Assembly (NCBI GenBank): GCA_943358175.1
Contig: CALRGV010000001.1
Span: 1-64,000, forward strand
Reading direction: 5' to 3'
DNA from: Candidatus Peribacteria bacterium
Lineage (GTDB): Bacteria; Patescibacteriota; Gracilibacteria; UBA1369; LOWO2-01-FULL-3
DNA: 64,000 nucleotides
Below are positions 34,883 through 42,826 of this stretch, piece by piece. A model generated the notes under the pieces. It ran no database searches, was not told the origin of the DNA, and was given only the letters and a program-made list of their open reading frames with translations. Numbering within the stretch: position 1 is the stretch's first letter; every line of letters begins with the position of its first letter. A program made the translations under genes and the position numbers.

Positions 34883-35950
34883 TTATTCAACCTGTGGTTC
34901 ATCCAGGTCGGAAGCTGTTTCCACCGGAATAGGTTGCCCATTGCTGTCTAGGACAGGAGTGGTTGGTGTGGCAGGTATGCTGGCCGGAGGCTGTGTTGTA
35001 CCTGAAAACAGAGGATTATTGTAGAATTCTTTGACGCGATTTTGACGTTCCGGGGTGACACTAAAATCATTTGAGGTTTCAAAACCACGAGCATATGGGG
35101 CAAATACTGTGGATTCATCGAAGGCCTGGTTAATTTGCCAAGCGACATCCGAGCGTATGGATAAGAAATTTGATGGAACCGCTACCCAAAATTTTACCTG
35201 CACTACCATACTAGTATTAGTGAAGCTTTTGAAAGAGATGGTGTGTTTAGGGATTTTTAGTATGGAGGGGTTGTTTTCGAGAATAATGCCAATTATTTTA
35301 GTGATTTTTTGGACATCACTACCGTAGCCGAGGCTTACGTCTATTTCCAAACGGCGCATGTTGTTGCGAGAATAATTTTCAATCGATTGGGACATTATAT
35401 CTGAATTGTAGATGGTAACGTCTCGGTGATCGAAGGTTTTTAGGCTTGTGGACTGGAATTCCATTTTATCTACTCTTCCCACGTAATTTTTAATTTTTAC
35501 TACATCTCCGATTTTGAATGGAGCTTTAAGGAAAATTAAAATACCGGCTACGTAGTTTTGGATAATGTCTTTTAATGCGTAGCTTAAGCCTAAAAGCCCT
35601 ACTCCTACTAGGACACTCATGTCGATTCCAACAATTTTAAGGGCTATTGTTATACCAATAATGATGACAAAGCCCACCAATAGTTTTTCTACCATGTTGA
35701 GAGCTGTGCGTTGCTGATCGTGCTTGATTTCCACTTTGGCGATATAGCTTTTTATCCAGTGAATTACGAAAAACATCACTACTAAAACTATTAGCGCTTC
35801 AACAAATAAGATAAACTTACTAACGATTGTGTCGCTAATATTGCTTAAATCCATACCTCCTCCACTTGAGGTGGAATCGGTCACTTTTTTACCTTCAGAG
35901 GCAATTTGACTGCCGCTGAGTGAATTGTTTAAATTAGGGCTTGAAGCCAT
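34883..35950 (-). CDS. Small-conductance mechanosensitive channel (MscS family)
   Basis: A 355-residue MscS-type channel that opens on membrane tension to release solutes. Three membrane helices (about 42-65, 85-108, 112-145). The pore-lining third helix has the family pattern VGVGLLGLSYALKDIIQNYVAGILI. The beta domain begins FKIGDVVKIKNYVGRVDKMEFQSTSLKTFDHRDVTIYNSDI. The C-terminus is extended by about 50 Pro/Thr-rich residues of unknown role. The gene is divergent from 36103, with TATAAT on the minus strand about 35 bp before the ATG. Confidence 0.9.
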   Translation of the reverse strand: MASSPNLNNSLSGSQIASEGKKVTDSTSSGGGMDLSNISDTIVSKFILFVEALIVLVVMFFVIHWIKSYIAKVEIKHDQQRTALNMVEKLLVGFVIIIGITIALKIVGIDMSVLVGVGLLGLSYALKDIIQNYVAGILIFLKAPFKIGDVVKIKNYVGRVDKMEFQSTSLKTFDHRDVTIYNSDIMSQSIENYSRNNMRRLEIDVSLGYGSDVQKITKIIGIILENNPSILKIPKHTISFKSFTNTSMVVQVKFWVAVPSNFLSIRSDVAWQINQAFDESTVFAPYARGFETSNDFSVTPERQNRVKEFYNNPLFSGTTQPPASIPATPTTPVLDSNGQPIPVETASDLDEPQVE

Positions 35951-36008
35951 GTGTTTTATTTTTGTAAGTTCGCATTTATCTGGTAATTATAGCAAATTTT
36001 TGGCTTTT

Positions 36009-36077
36009 TAGCTATAGCTATAGGTGTTTGATTCTTAATTATCTATGTGGTAATTACTTCCTGTTTTATGGTATAAT
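36009..36077 (+). promoter_or_regulatory. Palindrome and -10 between mscS-like gene and 36103
   Basis: A perfect 12-bp palindrome, TAGCTATAGCTA (36009-36020), lies between the divergent starts, and TATAAT (36072-36077) is 25 bp before the ATG at 36103. No clear -35 is seen. Confidence 0.4.
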
Positions 36078-36102
36078 TGTGAGATCAATTGCATAAATTT
36101 CT

Positions 36103-37842
36103 ATGCCAAATAGTGGTCAAAATTCAGGTGGACAGCAAAAGCATGACGAGAGTCATGAGCAGAAACATAATCCAAAGAAAACCAATATTTGGAATAAGAT
36201 TGAAGGTGCCGTGACTAAGGATGGTATTGGTAATTTGAAACAGGAATTAGGTAAGGTTCAGGATGGTCAGCAGGTGCCAGGTCTTCATAAAAAGAGGAGA
36301 CGTCGTCGCAGGAAAAAAAAGCCGGGCGAAAATTCCAATCAGAATTTGAATCAAAAGCAGGAGCATCTTCCAAATAAGCAGCCTATTGTTGATGTGAAGA
36401 AAGTGGAGGCGTCGCCATTTCAATATGATTCTCCGGATGAAAATTCTTTTGAAGATGATGATGCGCAAGAAGAAAAGGAGGATGAGCCTATTTTTGAAGA
36501 TGAAGATAGGGAGGTTCCTGCGGTTTCGGAAGTGGCTGAGGTGTCCGCGGTGTCCCCGGTGCCCGAAGTTTATGAAACTCCGGAGGTTACAGAAGTTCCT
36601 GAGGCTCCCGAGGCTACAATTGAACCTGAAGATACGCCTCCTGTCCCACGGGTTGCACCGATCAATCCTTTTGATTTGCCGCCAAATACGTCAGTTGTTA
36701 AGCCCATCAATCCTTTCGATCTTGCTGATCCGGCTTCAAGCGTTGAGGAGAAAGAAGAAGAAACTGATTGGGGTCGGGATGATGAAACATCGTCTCCTCA
36801 TGATAGAGGCGAATCTAATGAATTTATGGCTGTAGGTAATGATGATTCGGAGGAAACTACAGTTGTGGAAGAAGATATAAAGGAAGATGTTGAAGAAAAG
36901 CCTGAGGTTATTGAAGTAAAAGCTGTTCATGTAAATGAGAGAAAAATTGAACCGGTTTTTCCGGAAAATGTTGAATCTAAAGATGATTTATGGCTGATTT
37001 TAGAACATGCTGGAATTACTAAAAAGAGATTAATTGTATTTGGAGTTATTTTATTATTAATTTTGGGAGGGGGTCTTTCCTTTATTTTTTTGGCAGGGGG
37101 TGATGATCAGGAGCCTGGGCAGCGTAATGTAGTAAATAGGCCTGTTGTTACTCAGGATAAGGTTCAGACTAAGCCTGTTTCGGTTGATCAACGTCCATAT
37201 GAAGTGATTTCTTCGTATATTTTTGGTGTTGAATATCAACGCCAAAATGGTCAGATTCAAGCTCGACCAATTAATGCTATTGGTAGTATTGGTGGCGTGG
37301 ATGCCGGCCTTATTTTTGGTAAGGTTTTTAATTTGAGGCAAGAACGATTTGTGGAGTATGTTCAAATACTTGAAAAAATGAATAATATTTACAATGTGGA
37401 TATTTATAGTTTATTGGATTTATCAGTGGATAGACGTGCTACTCTTGATAAATATTTGAAGGATATGAGTGATTTAATTGATCGTGGTTCTACCGTTTTG
37501 GCTAATATTCAGGGAGATTTACAGGAATTTAATACTCAATATGATGCCACTTCAAAGCAAGCTAATTCCTATGAGGTAGCCTTTTTTAATCAGGTGAGAA
37601 ATTATTATGGTCAAACTTCTTATGATAATTTGCAGTTATTTATGGATACTACTAATCAGGCCGTGAAAATTAAGGCGCAATATGGTGCGGAGAATATTTT
37701 GAAAAATATGTTTGTGAATTCTTTGGCAGCTTTAAAGCCAAAACATAAAGATATTTTGGCTAACACGGAGGCTTTAATTAAGGGTGTAAAAGTCTTTGAT
37801 ATCAAGGGTTCAAATATCAACGCTATTATTCCAGTGCAATAA
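36103..37842 (+). CDS. Single-pass membrane protein with long acidic cytosolic arm, unrecognised
   Basis: A 579-residue protein. Residues 1-60 are Gln/Lys-rich, with a run of basic residues (KKRRRRRRKKK) near 61-73. About 80-270 are strongly acidic and Pro/Val/Glu-rich with repeated VPE/AVSEV units and two NPFDL motifs (PINPFDLPPN, PINPFDLADP). One transmembrane helix (about 305-328, RLIVFGVILLLILGGGLSFIFLA) follows. The external 240 residues are helical, with no recognised domain. NPFDL-type short motifs plus a basic patch suggest a scaffold that recruits cytosolic partners or DNA to the membrane; this is inference. The rel gene follows after 44 bp with its own -10. Confidence 0.65.
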   Translation: MPNSGQNSGGQQKHDESHEQKHNPKKTNIWNKIEGAVTKDGIGNLKQELGKVQDGQQVPGLHKKRRRRRRKKKPGENSNQNLNQKQEHLPNKQPIVDVKKVEASPFQYDSPDENSFEDDDAQEEKEDEPIFEDEDREVPAVSEVAEVSAVSPVPEVYETPEVTEVPEAPEATIEPEDTPPVPRVAPINPFDLPPNTSVVKPINPFDLADPASSVEEKEEETDWGRDDETSSPHDRGESNEFMAVGNDDSEETTVVEEDIKEDVEEKPEVIEVKAVHVNERKIEPVFPENVESKDDLWLILEHAGITKKRLIVFGVILLLILGGGLSFIFLAGGDDQEPGQRNVVNRPVVTQDKVQTKPVSVDQRPYEVISSYIFGVEYQRQNGQIQARPINAIGSIGGVDAGLIFGKVFNLRQERFVEYVQILEKMNNIYNVDIYSLLDLSVDRRATLDKYLKDMSDLIDRGSTVLANIQGDLQEFNTQYDATSKQANSYEVAFFNQVRNYYGQTSYDNLQLFMDTTNQAVKIKAQYGAENILKNMFVNSLAALKPKHKDILANTEALIKGVKVFDIKGSNINAIIPVQ

Positions 37843-37873
37843 AATGCTGTAGTCAAGTGTGGTGGGTTTGTTT

Positions 37874-37879
37874 TATAAT
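37874..37879 (+). promoter_or_regulatory. -10 hexamer of rel, leaderless start
   Basis: TATAAT, with a TAGTCA -35 (37850-37855, 18-bp spacer). An ATG at 37878 overlaps the hexamer and cannot be transcribed, so the ATG at 37887, 7 bp downstream, is the start and lies at the transcript start. Confidence 0.6.
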
Positions 37880-37886
37880 GCAACAA

Positions 37887-40094
37887 ATGACCGCAGAAAT
37901 GCTGGAAAAAATCGGTAATTATAAAAAGCTTTTTGATAAAGCTAGAATTTTGAGGGCTTTTGATCTTGTAAGTGAAAAGTATGTTTATTTAGAAAATACT
38001 CAAAATTGTCATTTTAACGTGTTGGAAATTTTACTTCCCTTGAGGCCGGATGAAGATACTATTGTCGCAATTATTTTACATGATTTATTTGTCTTATCTC
38101 TGATTAGCGAAGATACGGTGAAGGACAACTTTGGTCCTCAGGTTTTAGAAATATTGAATTCTTTGAGGAGGATTTATGGGCTTAAGTATGCGGAAAATGA
38201 TAAAGGTGCGCAGGTTGAAGTTTTGCGTAAAATGTTTATGACATTGGCGAAAGATATAAGAGTTATTTTAATTTGGTTGGCTCATAGACTTTCTTCAATG
38301 CAAAGTATTATTCAGGCAATGAGTGCTAGCGATAGTTATAATTTCGCCAAGGAGACGATGAATGTTTATGTACCAATTGCTTCACGTTTGGGTATTTATA
38401 AAATTAAAACTCAGTTGGAGGATTTGGCATTTAAATATTTAAACGCTCAGGAATACGAGAGACTTACCGAGCAGGTGAAGGAATTTACCGAGAGTAAGGG
38501 AATGCCTATAGAAGTTGTGAAACAGCAGTTAACGGTTTTTTTAAGGGCTAGGGGTATTGAAGCGGAGATTCATGGGCGTATTAAAAATTATTATAGTATT
38601 TTTACTAAATTGGCAAAAAAAGGTTATTTCAATGTCGATGATTTATATGATTTTTTTGCGATCAGAGTTATTTTGCCTGAAAAAGATAATTATGATCATT
38701 TGTATGCTGTGCTTGGTCTAATTCATAGTGAATGGAAGCCTATTTCCAGTAGATTCAAGGATTACGTTGCGGTGCCGAAGCCTAATGGTTATAGGAGCTT
38801 GCATACGGTTGTTGTTGGAATGGGGCCAAAGGGTTTTGAGAAGCCTGTGGAAATTCAAATTAGAGATGAGAAAATGCATCGCGAGGCTGAGTATGGTATT
38901 GCCTCGCATTGGCTGTATAAGACAAATAAATCTTCTTCTTTGGAAGATTTAAATCGTCATGTTGATTGGATTCGTGGACTTCAGGAAATTCATGAATTTT
39001 TCGGTTCAGAATCCTCTGATGTGATGAAAGAAGTAGAGATAGATATTTTTAAAGATAGAATTTTTGTACTGACGCCAAGAGGTGAAGTGAAGGATCTTCC
39101 GGTGGGTGCTGTGCCTTTGGATTTTGCTTATGCCGTCCATACCGATGTTGGAAATCATTGTGTTTCCGGAAAGGTGAATGGCATGATTGTGCCATTGGAT
39201 TATCAATTGAAAAATGGAGATGTGGTGGAAATTGTTTTGAGAAATGATGCCGTGCCAAAATTAAAATGGCTTTCGATGGTAAGGACCGGTTTTGCAAAAA
39301 GTAAAATTAAAGCGTGGTTTAGCGGGCTTAATAAAGATAATAATTTGAAGGAAGGTAGGAAATTAATCAATGCTCAGCTTGATCGTTTGAATAAACCTAA
39401 ATTAGATCAAAATTATTCTTTGCTAAAAAGTTTTGGTGACGCAAATTTAACCTTGAGCAAGCGTGAAGCTTTATTGGAAGAAGTTGGGCGTGGTGGAAAA
39501 ATGTCCAGCGAGATAATTAAAAAGATCTATCCTTATGAAAAGATTTTGCCTGCTGGCGTTGGAGTGTCGAGGATGAAAGTTTCTTCCCCGGCTAAAAAAA
39601 CAAAATCTTCTTCGGATTTACCTTTAGAACAGCAGGTTGTGATCGGTGGGCAGACGGGATTTTCTGCAAAGATTGCCGCTTGTTGTAAGCCGACTATGGG
39701 TCAACAGATTATGGGGTACGTAAATAGTAGGGGTAAGCGTATTAGCATTCATAGGCTTAATTGTCCGGTAGTTGATGTTTTGAATAGAGAAAAAATTATT
39801 TTCGCGGAATGGCGGGGTAATGAAGCTGTACCAAGTGAAAAGGGTTTTAGGATTGGAATTGAGCTGGAGGTGTTGTCACGCGTTGGCTTGATTCAGGATA
39901 TTGCAGCTGTTATCAGTAAAATGAAAATAAATATTTTGGATATTATTATTAAGAGAGGTGAGGAGCATTCGCACAGAGATTATTTTCTATTGGATATGAA
40001 TAATGTTAATCAGTTTGATGAACTTTTAGATAGGCTGGAAGATATTGATGGAGTCACGAAAGTTGTTCGAGCAGATAAGGTTTTCAAAAATTAG
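37887..40094 (+). CDS. rel: Rel-type (p)ppGpp synthetase with damaged hydrolase domain
   Basis: A 735-residue long RelA/SpoT homologue. The N-terminal HD domain keeps the first His (CHFNVLEIL) and the HD pair (IILHDLF). It has lost the acidic pair that normally follows HD (HDxxEDT, here HDLFVLS) and the distal Asp (LADR, here LAHR). The synthetase domain is intact: YDFFAIRVIL, SSRFKDYVAVPKPNGYRSLHT with the RxKD motif of bifunctional enzymes, and VEIQIRDEKMHREAEYGIASHW. TGS (RIFVLTPRGEVKDLPVGAVPLDFAYAVHTDVG), a Cys-rich zinc-finger region (AACCKPTMG) and an ACT domain follow. It should make (p)ppGpp on stalled ribosomes but probably hydrolyses it poorly. Confidence 0.92.
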   Translation: MTAEMLEKIGNYKKLFDKARILRAFDLVSEKYVYLENTQNCHFNVLEILLPLRPDEDTIVAIILHDLFVLSLISEDTVKDNFGPQVLEILNSLRRIYGLKYAENDKGAQVEVLRKMFMTLAKDIRVILIWLAHRLSSMQSIIQAMSASDSYNFAKETMNVYVPIASRLGIYKIKTQLEDLAFKYLNAQEYERLTEQVKEFTESKGMPIEVVKQQLTVFLRARGIEAEIHGRIKNYYSIFTKLAKKGYFNVDDLYDFFAIRVILPEKDNYDHLYAVLGLIHSEWKPISSRFKDYVAVPKPNGYRSLHTVVVGMGPKGFEKPVEIQIRDEKMHREAEYGIASHWLYKTNKSSSLEDLNRHVDWIRGLQEIHEFFGSESSDVMKEVEIDIFKDRIFVLTPRGEVKDLPVGAVPLDFAYAVHTDVGNHCVSGKVNGMIVPLDYQLKNGDVVEIVLRNDAVPKLKWLSMVRTGFAKSKIKAWFSGLNKDNNLKEGRKLINAQLDRLNKPKLDQNYSLLKSFGDANLTLSKREALLEEVGRGGKMSSEIIKKIYPYEKILPAGVGVSRMKVSSPAKKTKSSSDLPLEQQVVIGGQTGFSAKIAACCKPTMGQQIMGYVNSRGKRISIHRLNCPVVDVLNREKIIFAEWRGNEAVPSEKGFRIGIELEVLSRVGLIQDIAAVISKMKINILDIIIKRGEEHSHRDYFLLDMNNVNQFDELLDRLEDIDGVTKVVRADKVFKN

Positions 40095-40100
40095 GGTTTA

Positions 40101-40703
40101 TTAATTGTAATTCATCATTTTCTTGATGACTTGATTTACTGTTTCGCTTTCTTTTTCGGTGAGAGTTATTTTGTCGATGGCGTTTAGTGGTTGAGTTTTT
40201 AGATAGTGAAAAAATTTAAGGTATTTCTGCTCCAGGTTACTGACGATGGTCTTAAAGTCCGGAACAAGACCGGACTGGTCAAGAATTTTGATAATGTAGG
40301 CTTGGCTTGTTAGTGATGGTTTATTGGAAGTGCTGAGTTGTTGCAGGGCTTCCGTAAGTAGATTCATCAAGTTGTCGATTTTTTGGTTTTCGTAGAGAAT
40401 GTGGTTGGTGATCTCGGCGATTTGAATGGCGGCCGAGAGTCTATCCAGTGTGTCGCGGATTTTTTTAAAATTTTTGATAGTAATAATTTCTTTGAGAATG
40501 ATATTACGTGGACCGAAATAAATTTCTGCCGTGGCAAAGTTGAGAGTTTCCAGGTGGCCCGTAAACTTACTGGTTATTTTGCGACCGCCTTTGGCAATTA
40601 CTTTTATTTTTCCTAATTCTTCCGTGTACATAAAAATAAGTTTGTCGTTTTCCGTGAAGTCGCGATGACCCAGGATGACGCAATTTATGTTGGCACTTTT
40701 CAT
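40101..40703 (-). CDS. recO: DNA repair protein RecO
   Basis: A 200-residue RecO that helps load RecA onto SSB-coated DNA. The N-terminal OB fold is clear (INCVILGHRDFTENDKLIFMYTEELGKIKVIAKGGRKITSKFTGHLETLNFATAEIYFG). A helical domain follows. The zinc-binding Cys4 module found in many RecO proteins is absent, and the protein is 40-50 residues shorter than typical. The start codon overlaps the ftsX stop by one base (TAATG), so the two genes are translationally coupled. It converges on rel, with 6 bp between the stops. Confidence 0.88.
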   Translation of the reverse strand: MKSANINCVILGHRDFTENDKLIFMYTEELGKIKVIAKGGRKITSKFTGHLETLNFATAEIYFGPRNIILKEIITIKNFKKIRDTLDRLSAAIQIAEITNHILYENQKIDNLMNLLTEALQQLSTSNKPSLTSQAYIIKILDQSGLVPDFKTIVSNLEQKYLKFFHYLKTQPLNAIDKITLTEKESETVNQVIKKMMNYN

Positions 40704-41611
40704 TAGTCGTGGAAATCTTTTTTGAGGTATTCGTGAATGGCGATGCTTGAGCTGACGACGCTTAGAAGAATTGTTCCGGCTAATTCAATCAAGAAAATCA
40801 TAAAAAAATTAATGCCTGAATCATAGCTCCAGAAAGCGGTTTGAAAGAGCATGATGAAGCTGAGGGTAACGGCAAGCACTCCATAGATTATGCCCTCGAT
40901 AATAAAGGGAGAACGTATGAACCAATGAGAGGCTCCGACTAATTTCATTACGCTAATTTCATGTTTTCTCGTGAAAATTGTCATTTGTAAAGCATTGAGA
41001 ATGACCAAGGTTCCACCTATGACAAAGGTAATTATAAGCCAAAATATTACTTGATTGGTGAAATCACTGAGTTTGATAAGGTTTTTGGAAACACTTGTGA
41101 TGATGCTGTTGTTGCCTGAATTATTTGAAATAATGTCCGAGAGGTATATCTGGTATTTGTCTTTGGCAAGAAAATCGGCTACGGCCTTATGGTGTTTTGG
41201 ATTTGTGGTGGTGATGTTTAGGCTGGCAGGAAGCGGATTGCCGAGATTATATTTTTCGAAAGATAAAGAAAGATCCGGATGTGTGATTTTGATTTGTTCG
41301 AGAGCTTCTGCTTTGGAAGTGTATTTCACACTGGTAATTTCCTTGTTGATTAGAAGATCTTTTCTGATTATTTGAGCTTGTTCTTCGGTAGTGGTTTCTT
41401 TCAGATAGACGGTAATATCAACTTTTTTGCCGAGGTCGGTAATGGCGTTTTGGGTAATAAAATTTATTGCCAGAATGATATTGAAAATAAAAAGAATAGT
41501 GCCTGTGACAAAAATAGTGGCTAGGGAAAGCACTTTGTTGCGCCAAATGTTGTTGAGGCTTAGTTTGAAGCTTTTTTCAAAAAGAGAAATGAATGAGGTT
41601 TGGTTTTGCAT
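40703..41611 (-). CDS. ftsX: Cell division ABC-type permease FtsX
   Basis: A 302-residue FtsX that activates septal peptidoglycan hydrolases with the ATPase FtsE. It has a cytosolic N-terminus, a first helix (about residues 22-48, ATIFVTGTILFIFNIILAI) and an extracellular domain (about 50-165, VDITVYLKETTTEEQAQIIRKDLL, KYTSKAEALEQI). Three C-terminal helices follow, with the MTIFTRKHEISVMKLVGASHWFIRSPFIIEG signature. The start at 41611 is supported by a minus-strand TATAAT (41623-41618) 6 bp upstream, making it leaderless. ftsE, normally adjacent, is not here. Confidence 0.92.
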   Translation of the reverse strand: MQNQTSFISLFEKSFKLSLNNIWRNKVLSLATIFVTGTILFIFNIILAINFITQNAITDLGKKVDITVYLKETTTEEQAQIIRKDLLINKEITSVKYTSKAEALEQIKITHPDLSLSFEKYNLGNPLPASLNITTTNPKHHKAVADFLAKDKYQIYLSDIISNNSGNNSIITSVSKNLIKLSDFTNQVIFWLIITFVIGGTLVILNALQMTIFTRKHEISVMKLVGASHWFIRSPFIIEGIIYGVLAVTLSFIMLFQTAFWSYDSGINFFMIFLIELAGTILLSVVSSSIAIHEYLKKDFHD

Positions 41612-41617
41612 GCTCTT

Positions 41618-41623
41618 ATTATA
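41618..41623 (-). promoter_or_regulatory. -10 hexamer of ftsX-recO, leaderless start
   Basis: TATAAT on the minus strand, separated from the ATG (41611) by 6 bases. The longer in-frame start at 41629 would lie upstream of the -10 and is rejected. Confidence 0.6.
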
Positions 41624-41652
41624 TAACAAGCCGATTGCTTCTAAAAGATGTT

Positions 41653-42108
41653 TTAATTTGTTGCTTCAATTTTTCCTTCCGCCTGGAGTTTTTTCTTTTT
41701 GATAATGGAGGATTTGTACATGTCGGGACGATATGGTTTCAGTCTCACTATTTTTGCGTCAAGACTTATTTCCATAAGAAATTTTTCCAGTCTGTATGTG
41801 AAGGCAAATTGGTCATATCCAAGGGCAATAATATCCGGACGATATTCTTTAATTACCTTAGTTTTATCTTTAGGATTTCCCAGAACTACGAATTCAGCCC
41901 ATCCGGTATTCTTTAGGTTTTCCAGCCTTTCTTTTTCATCGTGATCCGGAATTTCTCCTTTAATATTCCTTACGGTTTTGTCGCGTGCAATTATGGCAAC
42001 TATTTCATTGCCAAGTTCACGAGCTTGGATAAAGAGATTTTCGTGGCCGGCATGCAAATAGTCAAAAGTGCCGAAAACCATGACGCGAATTTTTTTTTCC
42101 TGATTCAT
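41653..42108 (-). CDS. Cytidylyltransferase-like nucleotidyltransferase
   Basis: A 151-residue single-domain enzyme. VMVFGTFDYLHAGHENLFIQAREL carries the HxGH (HAGH) motif that binds the nucleotide phosphate, and an ISSTxx-like C-terminal segment is replaced by MYKSSIIKKKKL. The family includes glycerol-3-phosphate cytidylyltransferase (TagD), ethanolamine-phosphate enzymes and FAD synthetases. The GNPKDKTKVIKEYRPDIIALGYDQ region is closest to archaeal FAD-synthetase/TagD-like proteins, but the substrate cannot be decided. It activates a phospho-alcohol or FMN with CTP or ATP. It lies 41 bp upstream of the ftsX start on the same strand. Confidence 0.8.
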   Translation of the reverse strand: MNQEKKIRVMVFGTFDYLHAGHENLFIQARELGNEIVAIIARDKTVRNIKGEIPDHDEKERLENLKNTGWAEFVVLGNPKDKTKVIKEYRPDIIALGYDQFAFTYRLEKFLMEISLDAKIVRLKPYRPDMYKSSIIKKKKLQAEGKIEATN

Positions 42109-42137
42109 ATTGGGGAATTATGACTTCCTGGCGGTAG

Positions 42138-42458
42138 TCAGGCCTGCAGGTCTGGTAAAAATAGGTTTACGCTTATGAGACCGAGCAGGATAGCTATAAT
42201 CGCACAGATTAGGATAATATCAAGTGTTTTGTGATCGTGATCAGGGTTTGTGAGGTTTAGGCGGAGTGATGATAGGGCATAAATAAGGCCGGTGATGGCA
42301 AAAGGTATGTCCATGGTTTTATTGAGAATAAAAGCCGGTTTGGTGAAGAGATCATTGGCCAAAAACATACTGGAGCCAAGGTGAAATAGCCCTGTGATGA
42401 TAAAAAATATCAGCGCAACTTTTTTGATGTTGGTAATTGTTGAGGAATGAGTGTTCAT
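42138..42458 (-). CDS. Small three- to four-helix membrane protein, unrecognised
   Basis: A 106-residue hydrophobic protein with helices at about 13-34, 45-62 and 80-102 and a charged loop (NPDHDHKTLD). No family is recognised. The ATG at 42458 is chosen because a -10 (TATAAT, 42475-42470) and a -35 (TGGCAA, 42498-42493) lie just upstream; a longer start would fall inside the -10. The promoter is back to back with that of gatC, sharing the same -35 bases on the opposite strand. Confidence 0.6.
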   Translation of the reverse strand: MNTHSSTITNIKKVALIFFIITGLFHLGSSMFLANDLFTKPAFILNKTMDIPFAITGLIYALSSLRLNLTNPDHDHKTLDIILICAIIAILLGLISVNLFLPDLQA

Positions 42459-42469
42459 AGGGTGCGCCA

Positions 42470-42519
42470 ATTATAAGCTATTTGCTCGACCGTTGCCAGA
42501 TCTGATTTTGTTCTATATA
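42470..42519. promoter_or_regulatory. Overlapping divergent promoters of 42458(-) and gatC
   Basis: TTGCCA at 42493-42498 can serve as gatC -35 (with TATATA at 42514-42519, 15-bp spacer). Its complement TGGCAA can serve as -35 for the minus-strand gene (TATAAT 42475-42470, 17-bp spacer). The two genes would compete for polymerase. gatC's ATG is 8 bp from its -10. Confidence 0.45.
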
Positions 42520-42527
42520 TTTCTCTT

Positions 42528-42818
42528 ATGTTAAATGACGATCAGGTCAGGCATGTGGCTAAATTGGCAAGAATCAAACTTACAGATGAAGAAGTGAAGA
42601 AGTTTGGTAAGCAGCTTTCCAGTGTTTTGGATTATGTGAATATTTTAGCGGAAGTGGATACTAAAGATGTTGCTGAGACGAGTCAGGTGACCGGTTTGAA
42701 AAATGTCATGGATAAGGATGAAGTTATCAAAAGCCAGAGCACTAAATCTGAGCTTTTGAAGTGTAGTGAATTGCCTGTGGATAGTGGTCAAGTGCGAGTT
42801 ATTAGAGTCGTAAAATAG
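42528..42818 (+). CDS. gatC: Glutamyl/aspartyl-tRNA amidotransferase subunit C
   Basis: A 96-residue GatC, which stabilises GatA-GatB in the complex that amidates Glu-tRNA(Gln) or Asp-tRNA(Asn). The N-terminal helix VRHVAKLARIKLTDEEVKKFGKQLSSVLDYVNILAEVDTKDV is the family signature, and the C-terminal tail wraps the partner. Length is standard. It starts 8 bp after a -10-like TATATA, so it may be leaderless. It is 8 bp upstream of gatA. gatB is not in the window. Confidence 0.93.
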   Translation: MLNDDQVRHVAKLARIKLTDEEVKKFGKQLSSVLDYVNILAEVDTKDVAETSQVTGLKNVMDKDEVIKSQSTKSELLKCSELPVDSGQVRVIRVVK

Positions 42819-42826
42819 TTTTAAAA

